Shown: positions 1 through 10,690, counted from the stretch's first letter. The stretch: DNA of 64,000 bases from Mesodorylaimus sp. YZB2_4 (GCA_030248295.1 JASANH010000189.1:1-64000), one strand, 5' to 3'. A program made the numbers and translations. Notes: generated by a model from the sequence alone, not told the origin.

Positions 1-1
1 C

Positions 2-3000
2 AGGAATGTGGCCGATGGCTGGGACCCGTTTAGCACTGTTGAAATGACAGAAGACGAGTGCGACGAGGAGATTGTAAAAGAGTGCGAGTGGTTCGCGAAA
101 AAAGCCATGATCAGGAAAATCGATAAAAAGGATGAAGAAAAGATAGTGGACTCTTTCACCGTGCAGCCGCTCTTTAAACGGAAGCCAGACGCGTCCGATC
201 TGGAATTGTATCAAATGGAAAAAGTGGATGCTGAACGTATCGATCCAAGAGAAGAAAAATTAGATCTCTGGTGCTTCCCGCACTTGTACCCAGACGGCAG
301 GAATGGCGAAGGGGAAAAACGGGAGTCAAAGTTGTCGAATGCAGACTTTGTGACTAGTCGCTTGTACAACGAGAATCCCAAGTTCAGACACGATCACCAG
401 TACTTGTTCTACTTGCTGCACAAGTATCAGTTGAGGGCTATCGCAAACTCGATAAGCCAAGCACTCCGCAACACCTTTGCTTACAACAATATGACTGTAG
501 GCGAGTTTGTGAAAAATGTAAGCAAGGGTGAGCAGGAGCTGGAAGCCAATTTGTACACAGCCTTTCAAAAAGTGCGTGGAACAGCTGAGTATTGGAACCA
601 GCAGCGCATGGACCTGCGGACAATGGTTCGAGAGCTGGGCCCACCATGTTGGTTTCTCACGTTTAGTGCAGCCGAGTACTCGGAAGACTGGCAGGATATG
701 CAGGAGATGCTGATTGAAGTGAACAAGTGCGTGCAAGAATTCAACAAAATGAGTAATGGCGAGCGATGCGCTACCGACCCAGTCAGTGCAAGCAGGCACT
801 TTCACCATCGCTTTAGAGCACTTATGAAGAACGTTATTCTGAACAAGGATGGCCCGCTAGGTCATGTGACCGACTTCTTTTGGAGAGTGGAATACCAGTC
901 GAGAGGAGCCCCCCATTTCCACATGGTGGTATGGGTGGAAGATGCGCCCAGGTTAGGCATTGACCCACCAGAAATTGTGCTCGAGTTCATACAAAAGTAT
1001 GCCACCTGTCGTTTGCCAAGTAAAGATAAAGAGCCACTGTTGCACAAGCTGGTCACAACCTACCAAATGCACCGATGCAACAAGTACTGCAGAAAGATAC
1101 GGGGCAGGTGCAGGTTTGGATTTCCGAGGCAGGTGAGCAAGGCTGCCACGCTAAACGACCCGCTGAAAAACGTGGGCCAGCGGCTAAGAGGCAAAAGCGA
1201 GTCTCGCCTCTACTATCTCCCACGTGGAGCCTCTGAGAGAACGGTGAATGACTACAATGCTGAGCTGCTACTGCTGTGGCAGGCCAACATGGACATTCAG
1301 TTTATTGGCGAGAACACGCACGCGGTCGTCAACTACATTGTCAACTATGTGACCAAAAAGGAAAAGTCCGCCTTGCAGGATTTGTGGGACAGTCTGAAGC
1401 AAGACAGCTCGACCTACTCGCGTCTGTTCAATATCGGCTGTCGCTCTTTGGCCATGAGGGAATGCGGCGCCTACGAAGCTGCCGATTTGCTACTCGGTCA
1501 AAACCTATTTGGGAAAAGCCGATCAGTCAAGTACGTCTGCTCGAGACAGCCACATTTACGTCCTCGAATACTGAAGCCATTGGCCAAGTTGAAGGACATG
1601 GATCCAGAGTCGACTGACAAGTACGAAAACAATTGGATCTCTACGTATTACCCAGACAGGCCGGAAAGTCTTGAGAACATGTGTCTCTATGATTTCGTGC
1701 GTTTGCACGATCGAGACTCCATGTCCAACACTGGCCCCTTGGCGTTTAAAACGGAGGCGAACGGACGGCTGAGTGTAAGAACCAAGCCATATTTGATCAG
1801 TCATGCAATGTACAACTTCCAAGAAAGACAGGAAGAGTACTGCTACTCGCTCCTCTTGCTGTTCAAGCCCTTCAGAAGCGAGAGTGAAGAATTGATCGAC
1901 GCTAATGCAGGAAGCTGCATTCCTGTGTTCGAACGGGAACTATTGCACAACGAGCAGCTGGCTGAGTACCACTCTCGTTTGGTGCTGCGGGAAGAGGAAG
2001 CGCAGAAGAACAAAGAGGCCATCGAAAAAGAGAAGAAAGCAGCGAGCCAAGAGGCTGAGAACACGCCAGGTGACAGAGAGCCCCAAGTGTTGGGCGAACC
2101 AGTCGAGGCGGCATTAGCCATGCAGGAGTTCGAGATAGCCATGCAAAATGCTCCTGAGGAAAGCCTGGAAGAGATGATTAGCAGTCTCAACAGTGACCAG
2201 AAGCGTATCTTTGATAAGATCACGAGCCACATGCAAGAGAGCGCAGAGCCCTTGCGACTGTTTATCAGTGGAGCAGGTGGCACAGGTAAGAGTTTCTCGA
2301 TTAACACCCTGAAGTTGTGGATGAATGACCAGTGCGGAATGAATGGAACCAGTGTCGCAGTTGCGGCCTTCACTGGCTTGGCTGCTTTCAATGTGAACGG
2401 CATGACGTTGCACAGGCTGCTGCAGTTGCCAGTGCAGCATGGACTCAAGAGTGCGTACTCTCCACTGTCTGACGATGTGTGCAAGCAGTTGCGCACCTAC
2501 CTGAAACAAGTCAAAGTTTTGGTCATCGACGAAGTGAGCATGGTGTCGAACGTTCTTCTTGCGTATGTTCATTTACGCCTGAACGAAATTTTCAACAGGA
2601 ATGTGGAGCACATACTATTCGGAGGGCTATTCGTCATGGGTGACTTGGCGCAGCTGCCACCTTGTGGCGACGGTCCGCCTTTCCAAGAACTGACCGCTCT
2701 ACAAGCGAACAAGATCATCGGCGGCTGGGGCGCGCCTGAGCTGTGGGGAACATTTGCCTACGATGAGCTTACCATCAATATGAGGCAGCAAGAGGATCCC
2801 GAATTTGCGGGCATTCTGGACAGGCTGCGATTCGGCCAAATGACTGAAGAGGATGTTTGTGTGCTGCAGGGTCGGCTGATCCCTCTGACATCGCAAGTGG
2901 ATCCATTGGAAGCCTTCGCTCAGAGATGCGTGCAACTGCGCAAGGCTGGCCGTGAAATGATCTGTTTAATGGCCTTACAAAAAATGGTCAACGAGTTCAA

Positions 3001-4966
3001 TAGTCGCATGCTCGATGCAGAAGCGAGCAAAGTGATTGAAATATCAGCAATTGACAGTTTCGTGTACCTGGGCCGCCGTGCTTCGAAGCAACAAGCTGAG
3101 AAAGCGAAGGAGCAGCTAAGAAAAATGGCAGCCAGAGAGGGCAGCAGACAGACTGCTGGCATTGAGGAGAGTCTTCGTCTTTCCATCGGGGCGCGAGTCA
3201 TGCTAAGGAGAAATGTTGACATTGCGAGCGGCTTGGTGAATGGAGCTGTCGGTTGTGTGGCCAGTTTTGAGTATTCTCCATGTGGAAAAGTTGTGAACAA
3301 GGTGCTTGTCAAGTTCGATACGGTGCCCAGCGTGGTCATAATTCACAGGGCGACCGTCAAGTTTGAACTGACGAAGCAGATGTATGTTGATCGAAAGCAG
3401 TTCCCACTCATCTTGTCCTATGCGATGACCATCCACAAGGCCCAAGGCATGAGTGTGTCCCAAGCTATGATTGATGTTGGCAATACAGTCTTCAGCAAGG
3501 ACGCTGGTGCAGGCATGACGTACGTTGCTTTGTCTCGCGTGAGGACTCTAGCAGGCCTCCACTTGATGAACTTTGATCCGAGTATGGCTCGTGCTAATGC
3601 CAAGTGCGTGAAGGAAATCAATCGATTGCGTCAGGAAAATGAGTCGCACCTTCCGCAGCTAGTCGTGTCGAGCAAGAAGCTGAAGAAAGTGCGTGATCGT
3701 GCTTGGTGCAGCGCTCTAAAACAGGATGCGCAACCAGTGGCTGTCGACGATCATGGACAAATGCAGGCGAGAAAAAGCAAGACAAAGAGGCCAGTAACCA
3801 AGACTAAGCCACGTTGTGCCTACAAACGAAAGGCTACTGTCAATGAGACGATTTGTCCAGCTAAAAAAAGGAAGCCCATAGAGCCTAAAATGGCAGGCCG
3901 TTTGGTTGATTTTGGCGAAACAGAAAGGAAGCGCCGCGAGATGAAAAATATGAGCACGATCAGCCCTGGCCATGCCGCGGACTTGATTGGGATAATGCCA
4001 CGTGCTGTAAGACAAAAGATTGGCGGCGTGCACCCTGGTGATGCTCCTTGTGTGTCGAATATGAGGCTAGTGGAAAGGGTGCTATCAGTGAAACCACCCG
4101 GCTTATGCAACTCGTCTGGGGTGGCGTGCTATTCCAATGCTGGAATCCAGGCACTTATGTCATTGCATAGCTTTCGGAATGAGTGCTATAATCTGGTCCA
4201 TGCTCAAATGAAACCGTTTCAGCAGGAGCTGGTGTTGTTTTGCGATGAGTATGAAGCGCAAGAGATGCAACAGAAACCAGCTGTCCTGTCAACACAACGC
4301 TTACGACTGGCGCTGTCTGCGAAAGGCAAGTTTAACTTTGCTGACAAGGATGGCGAGCAGTGCGCTCGAGAGTTCATGCAAGCAGTGATTCAAAAAGCAA
4401 AAATGCTGGGCATGTTCCGTGTGTGCACACGGGAAACGTTCGTGTGTGACTATGCAGGGTGTGGACACACGTGGAGCAGCTGTAGCATCGAGGAGACATC
4501 GTACTTGCTTGTGCTGCCGTGGGCTAATCGGACCATTGAAGAAATGATACTCGGATACAGACACGATGGAGAGAGATCTTGCAAAATGTGTTTGCGAGTG
4601 GGCAAAGTGAGAAAGAGGCGCGACATTGTGTCTGTCCCAGCTCAGTTCCTGGTATGGATATTTCGTCATTCACGAGGCATACCTGACGCATCTGCTGTGA
4701 AAGATTTCAACCCTGACCTACTTACTTTGGGGCACTCGGCATTTCGGGTTGTGGCAGCAATTGAACATATAGGTGCAGACATGGCATCAGGACACTACAC
4801 AGCTTACGTCAGACGAGGGGCCACCTGGTGGCACTGCAATGACTCTGTTGTTACTTTGGCTGTTGGAGGAGGACCTCCAAAAGACATAAGCACCATCAGT
4901 TTCCTTATGCTGGAGGCAGCTCCACCACCTGAACAGCCAGTCTCACGATCAGTTAGCATACTGTGA
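2..4966 (+). CDS. Helitron RepHel transposase with C-terminal ubiquitin-specific protease (5' partial)
   Basis: One uninterrupted frame of about 1650 codons, already open at the window edge; the first codons read R-N-V-A-D, so the true start lies upstream. Residue numbers count from the GTG at base 8. Residues about 85-310 match the Helitron-like N domain, with the HUH metal site H303-F-H305 (PHFHMVVW), a CRFGFPR block near 368, and paired catalytic tyrosines Y443 and Y447 (NYIVNYVTKK). A Pif1-type SF1 helicase follows: Walker A GAGGTGKS at 755-762, Walker B VIDE with D841-E842, then TIHKAQG and YVALSRV. A lysine/arginine-rich linker leads to a USP (C19) fold: Cys box with C1374 (GVACYSN), CxxC-type zinc finger pairs (CDYAGCGH, CKMC), and His box GHYTAYV with H1596 followed by CND at 1610-1612. 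Rolling-circle DNA transposition is inferred from family; deubiquitinase activity is inferred from the retained catalytic residues. No stop or frameshift is seen, so the copy is young or was recently active. Confidence 0.93.
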   Translation, partial: RNVADGWDPFSTVEMTEDECDEEIVKECEWFAKKAMIRKIDKKDEEKIVDSFTVQPLFKRKPDASDLELYQMEKVDAERIDPREEKLDLWCFPHLYPDGRNGEGEKRESKLSNADFVTSRLYNENPKFRHDHQYLFYLLHKYQLRAIANSISQALRNTFAYNNMTVGEFVKNVSKGEQELEANLYTAFQKVRGTAEYWNQQRMDLRTMVRELGPPCWFLTFSAAEYSEDWQDMQEMLIEVNKCVQEFNKMSNGERCATDPVSASRHFHHRFRALMKNVILNKDGPLGHVTDFFWRVEYQSRGAPHFHMVVWVEDAPRLGIDPPEIVLEFIQKYATCRLPSKDKEPLLHKLVTTYQMHRCNKYCRKIRGRCRFGFPRQVSKAATLNDPLKNVGQRLRGKSESRLYYLPRGASERTVNDYNAELLLLWQANMDIQFIGENTHAVVNYIVNYVTKKEKSALQDLWDSLKQDSSTYSRLFNIGCRSLAMRECGAYEAADLLLGQNLFGKSRSVKYVCSRQPHLRPRILKPLAKLKDMDPESTDKYENNWISTYYPDRPESLENMCLYDFVRLHDRDSMSNTGPLAFKTEANGRLSVRTKPYLISHAMYNFQERQEEYCYSLLLLFKPFRSESEELIDANAGSCIPVFERELLHNEQLAEYHSRLVLREEEAQKNKEAIEKEKKAASQEAENTPGDREPQVLGEPVEAALAMQEFEIAMQNAPEESLEEMISSLNSDQKRIFDKITSHMQESAEPLRLFISGAGGTGKSFSINTLKLWMNDQCGMNGTSVAVAAFTGLAAFNVNGMTLHRLLQLPVQHGLKSAYSPLSDDVCKQLRTYLKQVKVLVIDEVSMVSNVLLAYVHLRLNEIFNRNVEHILFGGLFVMGDLAQLPPCGDGPPFQELTALQANKIIGGWGAPELWGTFAYDELTINMRQQEDPEFAGILDRLRFGQMTEEDVCVLQGRLIPLTSQVDPLEAFAQRCVQLRKAGREMICLMALQKMVNEFNSRMLDAEASKVIEISAIDSFVYLGRRASKQQAEKAKEQLRKMAAREGSRQTAGIEESLRLSIGARVMLRRNVDIASGLVNGAVGCVASFEYSPCGKVVNKVLVKFDTVPSVVIIHRATVKFELTKQMYVDRKQFPLILSYAMTIHKAQGMSVSQAMIDVGNTVFSKDAGAGMTYVALSRVRTLAGLHLMNFDPSMARANAKCVKEINRLRQENESHLPQLVVSSKKLKKVRDRAWCSALKQDAQPVAVDDHGQMQARKSKTKRPVTKTKPRCAYKRKATVNETICPAKKRKPIEPKMAGRLVDFGETERKRREMKNMSTISPGHAADLIGIMPRAVRQKIGGVHPGDAPCVSNMRLVERVLSVKPPGLCNSSGVACYSNAGIQALMSLHSFRNECYNLVHAQMKPFQQELVLFCDEYEAQEMQQKPAVLSTQRLRLALSAKGKFNFADKDGEQCAREFMQAVIQKAKMLGMFRVCTRETFVCDYAGCGHTWSSCSIEETSYLLVLPWANRTIEEMILGYRHDGERSCKMCLRVGKVRKRRDIVSVPAQFLVWIFRHSRGIPDASAVKDFNPDLLTLGHSAFRVVAAIEHIGADMASGHYTAYVRRGATWWHCNDSVVTLAVGGGPPKDISTISFLMLEAAPPPEQPVSRSVSIL

Positions 4967-4981
4967 GCTCGCCTGCGTCAT

Positions 4982-5012
4982 TACTGTGACTTTGGATGTC
5001 ACAGTACACTAA
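4982..5012 (+). mobile_element. Candidate Helitron 3' terminus: hairpin plus CTAA
   Basis: Sixteen bases after the RepHel stop there is a perfect 9-bp stem (TACTGTGAC / GTCACAGTA) around a 7-base loop, followed two bases later by CTAA at 5009-5012. A short hairpin just before CTRR is the classical Helitron 3' end. The next base is G rather than the usual T, and the stem is AT-richer than in many families, so the exact boundary is provisional. The 5' end is outside the window. Confidence 0.68.
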
Positions 5013-5962
5013 GATGTTAGTGGTGGTACCAGACTACAGCTACTTCAAGTTATGGTACAATGTGATCTTTGTTTTTGCCTTTTTTGTTCGGTTGAGAATC
5101 TCAAAATCGGTAAGCTCTAATGGGCTAAGCCAACGTTCTGGGCTATTTTGTAAATGAGTGTTTTGCAAATACTGTTTTTATAGGTCGAAAAACTAATCAG
5201 TTTCTATTATCGGATTCTGTGGTGTCAGTGCGGAATGGGCAAACAACTCTTATGTTGACCGTTAAAAATATTTGACTTCGATGATGATGTTGATGATGAC
5301 TGTGTTTGTTGTTGATGTTTGACGTTGACTTTGGTTGACTTTTTTCGAAAATGTGACAGATCTTTTTGGTTTTTGTTGAAGTGCCTATTATATGAAGTAT
5401 CTAGTGTTTGCTCAGAAAATTTAGTCCTTGCATGAGTAGCCCTTCTGTAGCCGCTGACGATTGTCTGCGCACAAAGTTGCCATATACTTGCAATGCGCAT
5501 ATCAACAGGCACGGTAGCTGCCTGTTTAGCCCAGCCACACAGACGTGCAATGTTAAGCGGGCAACTTTGCCCGTCAATAACTCGACAAGAAATCAACAAA
5601 AGTGCACAAAATTTTGGGGATGAGCTTTGTTTGCCATGGTACAAAGTTGCGCTCAAATACTTGCAATGATTGCGCGGGGGCATCTTTGCCTTTTTGTTAC
5701 TTTTCACCTATTATATTACTCAAGCAGTCTATAATTTCCCTTAGTGGGGAAGGAACTGTCGAATTCCCGCTTAAAGCTTATTTTCCTATGTCATGCTTCT
5801 CGAATGATTTAGCACTGTGCTTGCCGACTGACTGGCGCCGTACAATTTTTCCTATACTTGTGTGTATTACTTTTGTATGCATGTTGTCAGAGTTTTGACA
5901 ATAGTTACTCTGGCTTTTCTTCCTCGAACTCGTTGATAGTAAAACTACCACTTATTCTCAAA
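5013..5962. other. Intergenic sequence, no gene recognised
   Basis: AT-rich DNA with a GATGATGTTGATGATGA-type simple stretch near 5280-5300. Open frames here are short and show no domain or convincing splice structure. It contains the flank of the Helitron insertion and the presumed upstream region of the zinc-knuckle gene. Confidence 0.5.
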
Positions 5963-6695
5963 ATGAGCCGCGATTCTCGATCAGCTTCTCCAATCCAAGT
6001 CGGCTACACCATCCCAAAGAAAAATGCTGAAACTGGAGATCGTGATTACACAACACCTCTCGCCCAGCATTCATCAATCGATGGCAAGAATGACAGTTCG
6101 AAACGGAGCGAGCAAAGCAAAAGTACGAAGCGAGACTTTCGACCAAAGCAACATAATTTTAAAAAACAAAGTGGTATAAACTCTCAAATTGGTGAGTATA
6201 ACTACAGTAGACTGTACAAGCTTACCTGCAGTACGTGTCCGTGCAATGCCATCAGTACTGTGCACACCCGCATATACATACTCGTACATTGCCTGATAAT
6301 GTCTCGTGGCTATTCCTAGAAATGTGTCGTGTTGGGATATTGCAATTTACTGTAAGCTAAATTATGGATGCCAGTGAAAGGAGCGCATGGAATACAAAAA
6401 TCTTTACTTTTAAAGTACGAGTACATAGGGCTCACTTTTCAGTTGAATCGTTTGCCAAAGCGCAGCTTTTATTCGCAGAGGCGGTATTCGGTGCCCCTGA
6501 TCACGGACGCACATTACGGAGCAAACGCGGAGGGTTACGCGGTGGAAAACGAGGACATAATCAAAGTATGCTCTTCTGTAGGACCCGGGCATGAATTTTT
6601 GAATTGTAATCCTTTCAGGAAAATGCTATGCATGTAAGGAAGCGGGCCACATCGCGAAAAATTGTCCATCAATTAAGTCGAATTCGCACCAATAG
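5963..6695 (+). CDS. Three-exon RGG / CCHC zinc-knuckle protein
   Basis: Model: exon 1 5963-6191 (donor GTGAGT), exon 2 6443-6565 (acceptor TTTTCAG, donor GTATGC), exon 3 6619-6695 (acceptor CTTTCAG). Both introns are phase 1 and the joined frame stays open to TAG, giving 142 residues. The N-terminal half is hydrophilic, rich in S, K, D and N, and likely disordered. Residues about 101-117 are basic with GG repeats (RSKRGGLRGGKRGHNQ), an RGG-like RNA-binding stretch. The last exon gives C120-x2-C123-x4-H128-x4-C133, a canonical CCHC zinc knuckle, then ends nine residues later. The likely role is single-stranded RNA or DNA binding, as for CNBP-like or Air-like proteins; a degenerate retroelement Gag is the alternative, but the intron-exon structure argues for a host gene. 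Exon 2 is also open in another frame, so phase rather than openness decides this model. Confidence 0.6.
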
Positions 6696-7011
6696 TTAAT
6701 TTCTCCGCTTTATTGTTATTGTTATGAGAGGATTTGAGCGATGTTGGTTATTAGGAGTCTAAATTGTAATCGAATTAGGGTGTGGATATTTAAAAGATAT
6801 GGTGCATAAGGTGGATTATGTGACGTGCCTATTATATGAACAGTCCTAGTGTTTGACTGCATTATGTACTCCGGCCGCTACAGTTATTAAAGCACCAACA
6901 GTATTAAAATTTTCTTTCCAATCGGATGTTATGCGCAGCTCATGAGGGATTAGATGGGAAATTCGTCTGTATTGGTTTTGCAACTTAACAACATGTACGA
7001 AAAAGTATTGG
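6696..7011. other. 3' flank of zinc-knuckle gene
   Basis: Non-coding. An ATTAAA near 6886 is a possible polyadenylation signal for the upstream gene. Nothing else is recognised before the foldback element. Confidence 0.35.
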
Positions 7012-7767
7012 TATTTCTAAAAAAATCTGTTATCAGACAACAAAAAGGTTAGCCCAGCCACCCTACTATAACCAAATGCGAGGCAAACGAGGTTGGCTGG
7101 GCTCCCTCGGCGGCACATGCTTGAGTGGGTTATACTTATGTGGACGTGATATATCTTTTATGTTGCCTTCAGGGCGAGGCTCACAATCGTTTTCCCACAC
7201 TCACCCACAACGTATGTCTCTGTGGTGTACTTGGTACCTCGTGGAGTCGTGGGGTTGACTCCCTGCGGGATTTTATTCTGTTTTTCACAAAAGGCTAGTA
7301 CCCACATCACACTTATTCGTATTTTGCAGTAAGTACAGAAGTTTGGAGTTTTGGAATACGATCCCCTTCTGTTACCTCGAACTCACTTGGGGAACAGTGA
7401 GGACTTGCTGAGGGTGCATCTGCCGTGACAGCACGAGGACTGCATGTGTAGCACCTACTTAGTGACACTAGAACAGGAAATTCAGCTTCTGTGGAGCCAC
7501 CATGCTAATAGCTTTGGGCGTACAACCTTCAGCACTAGAACGACCATCGGGCCTTGTGTTTCCATCTCTCTATTGCCTGAATGAAGTGGCTGAGGTAGGG
7601 GACGCCCTGTTACACTTTTTTAGTGACAGTAGCAATTCTATTTGATCACAATTTTCCTACAAACGCCGCCGAGGGAGCCCAGCCAACCTCGTTTGCCTCG
7701 CATTTGGTTAGAGTAGGGTGGCTGGGCTGACCTTTTTGTTGTCTGATAACAGATTTTTTTAGAAATA
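7012..7767. mobile_element. Non-autonomous element with 103-bp terminal inverted repeats
   Basis: Bases 7012-7114 are repeated in inverted orientation at 7665-7767 with only two or three mismatches. The outermost bases read TATTTCTAAAAAAATCTG on both ends, so a TA target (Tc1/mariner-like) is possible. The 550-bp interior has no transposase-like frame. A related fragment of one end lies at 56151-56277, which shows the sequence is mobile or repetitive. Class assignment is not certain. Confidence 0.85.
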
Positions 7768-8003
7768 ACTATCAACGTCGGTGCTTTTAAATTGTTTGTT
7801 ATTGATAATCTTGTCTTGCTTTTGTGAATGTGAGGGACACCTTCTCAGCTCACCGATTGGGTGATGGCGTCAGGGGAAGGCTGTGCTGCATGTGCTGCGT
7901 GAGTAATAGCGGCCATACACCTACCTACTGATTTAGAATCTTGATTCGCAACACAAGGAGCCTGCTACATTGGCATTTTATTACTAAAAGAAGCCAAACG
8001 AAC

Positions 8004-10690
8004 ATGCTGCTTGGTCTGCTTGGTATATTGCTTGGGCTTTGGCGTGTAGCAGCTGGTAAGTTATTGCCTTTAGCTAATTCGGCGTTTTTTGAAAACCCGT
8101 TCGATGTTAACTAAATCGTGTGTCAGTCTTTGTTCTAAAATGCATTGGTTCAGGATGCCGTACTTCCAAGTGTAACTGTACTAGATAAACGAGCTGTCAA
8201 CCAACCGCTCTTATTCTGGTACTTGCGCTGACCCATAATTCAAACAAGCCACTGCATATAACAGCTGCACGTCAATTCAACCCTTTATCTCACACATGGC
8301 ATGTTTTCCTCACGAAGCATCTTGAGATTTTCAGCGACCTTTATAGAAGCTTCGAATGTTAAATTCCCACTTCGGCTGCTTATGACAATATAGCAAATAC
8401 ATATCGAGCAAATCTGAGCGCGATCTTATGCAAATTTTGGCTGACATAATAGAGATCAATACTTATAACTAAATTAAGCCAAAAAAACATGAGGAGAAAA
8501 CTAGAAAATGAATATTTCCAATTACATCCCCCCGTATTAAAATTATTAATTTGGATCGATAGATCAAACAGATCTACTCACCAAGTGCCGAATCGTCATA
8601 AGCAGTCAAGCACCGCAATCGCGGGAGTTCAATTTTTTGCACATAAAGTTTCTGTTAACTCGCTGGATCAGAGGAGCTGATGATCAGGCCGTCTAACAGC
8701 AGATATCAGAGGTTATTGCCAACAGAATGACTGCTGAATTACTGGGGTCGTGGCCTAGCGGGTATTTTAGAGTATGCCTCTCATGCTGGGTACGCACTTA
8801 CTGTATGTACAGGGTGAGCTCGACTCCCGCGTCGGAAAAAAAGATTGTCAAATATGTGTTCCTTAGCCCACGAGTGCCGTGTATAGTGCTCGCCTATGAA
8901 TAAAGTATGGCATGACATGACCTGTGGGAGGGTCGTTGTTATTATGGCTATTATGGGTTATTATGGGTTATTATGGTTATTAGACGTGAATGGAATAGGC
9001 ATGTCAGGAACTTCCGCGAAACTCAAAAAGCTGGCGCGATGAGTTGGAATTGTCTGCCTTCATATATATGGCCATACAGTTTACACCGTCATTCGTGATT
9101 GTCTAGCGGCTCAGTTATCCTAGACCCTCGGTCGTTTTAGAGTAGTAATCAAAGAAGAAATAAGCTGCACATGGCAGAATACAATGTGAAGAGAGAGACT
9201 ATTCTTCTTCAGGGAGGAACTTCTAAAAAAGTCGAGCTGATTGTACGAGCACATTCGGTGGCTTTGTCAACGGTTGGCGATGACTCTTTTTGGCTTCGGT
9301 TCCTGGCACACCGAAGTTTAGAAACACTACGTATACTTTGGCCAATCATACAAGCGCATTTGGAATCTGTCGCAGCGTTGGCGGTGAATTAGCTCAAATT
9401 CACAGCAGCAGCGAGCATCAATCAATCAAAACGGTTTTTGAAGTAGGCTCTACCACATAGTTGTGAGCTGTTAGCAGTCATACAGTATGTGCATTATCGA
9501 GGACATACAGTATTGATGGATGTGGATGGCCGTGAGACGTGACCCGCCTGATCAATCAATGGCCAACTTGCTTTCCTTGAACTACACGAGATGGTATCAG
9601 GGCGATGGCACACCTTATCCCACCCTGGCTGGGGAAAACACCTACATATTACCGACTACGGCCGTGCTTTCGCGGACGAGCTAGAACGCTGCTTGCCAAT
9701 GTGGAGTCGTGAAGCATATTTTTCCGATGATTACTGCAAATCTGAGCCGGTATTGTGCCATTCTGCTTGTAAGTTTACAATATTATATATTTAACCGTCT
9801 ACTCTTTTTCCTCAAATACCATCTCCAAGTGAAGTAAAACGCAAGGCACAGGGCGGAATATTTGTTTTAATGATTCCCCTATTCCATCCGCTCAATTGCC
9901 TCCATGGGGAGGTCCAGTATCACCTTTGCCGTGCCACAGTTCATGCCTTCTCCCCATTGACATTCTACCATGACGAGCACGGTGGAGAGAGGGTCGAAAA
10001 GACAAGGTGCACCGCAAGATTTGCGCTCATTTTGGGAATAATACTCGAACTGGCAGAAAGAAGAAAGCCAAAATACACAGCAAATTTATTTTCGAATCCA
10101 TTTGATACATTTTTTTTCAGGGATTTCATAAAATGTTTATGTAACAGGCTTTTAACAATTTCAGATGAAGCTCGAGATTTCGACCTGATCCCGAACAAGT
10201 GCATGACGGAAACAGTGATCGAACCACTTTCAAACGTTCCCACAGTCAGTGACTGCGCCACCCATTGCTTCAACGTATCGTGTCGCAGTTTCAATTGCTA
10301 CTCAGACAGTTATAAATGCGATCTATTTCCGTGGTGCTATGCCGACACCACCAACTTCACCAGCGATCTCTCATGTTGCTTTCACTTTTCGTATAGACCA
10401 CGAATACCAGATGACTTTATCGTTAAATGGACGCATGATCCTCAGAAAAACGCAATTACTTGCATCTTTGTGACTCGCGATGCTCGGGATCATAGTAAAA
10501 TATGTGTCTACTGTATTTTTGTGCAACAGTTAGATCTGTCACGGTATTGTAATGCCACGCTGCGGAAACTTGCAGTAGTCCATATATATATTCAGCCAAT
10601 TTCTACCAGGCACCCTCCAAAAGACTCTGAATCCCCCGTTAACACTCCTTATATAGGCGCAGGACAGCAAAAAACCAGAGTACATTCGTA
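8004..10690 (+). CDS. Probable secreted PAN/Apple-like protein (partial model)
   Basis: Exon 1, 8004-8055, starts with ATG and encodes MLLGLLGILLGLWRVAA, a compact signal peptide, ending at donor GTAAGT in phase 1. The next convincing exon starts at 10165 after TTTCAG, also phase 1. It encodes a cysteine-rich block from NKCMTETVI through CCFHFSY (about 10190-10400), with spacing like a PAN/Apple adhesion module: a first Cys, then SDCATHC, SCRSFNC, KCDLFPWC and a closing CC. The frame stays open to TAA at 10688, but the true exon end after 10400 is unclear, and further exons may lie in the 2.1-kb intron. A frame at 9591-9767 ending at GTAAGT could be one. The predicted product is secreted or extracellular, binding protein or carbohydrate by family analogy. 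The start and signal peptide are well supported; the whole model is not. Confidence 0.45.
8745..8921 (+). repeat. tRNA-derived SINE family A, copy 1
   Basis: Begins GGGTCGTGGCCTAGCGG, containing a pol III A box (TGGCCTAGCGG). It continues through a diverged B box (GAGCTCGACTCCC) and a conserved body (GTCAAATATGTG, GAGTGC.GTGTA, AATAAAGTATG), and ends in a CATGACATGA tail. Related copies are at 35700, 43578 and 59032. It lies in the long first intron of the PAN-like gene. Confidence 0.8.
8922..10164. other. Intronic or intergenic stretch with weak coding hints
   Basis: Contains a TTATGGGTTATTA simple repeat (8940-8980) and two small frames (9171-9392, 9591-9794) without domains. The second ends near a good GTAAGT donor and has several cysteines, so it could be an exon of the PAN-like gene. 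No acceptor was found that would settle this. Confidence 0.3.

Noticed and set aside
326-4669. Many minus-strand and alternative-frame open readings under the Helitron gene
   Set aside because: They are shadows of one strongly constrained coding frame and carry no domains.
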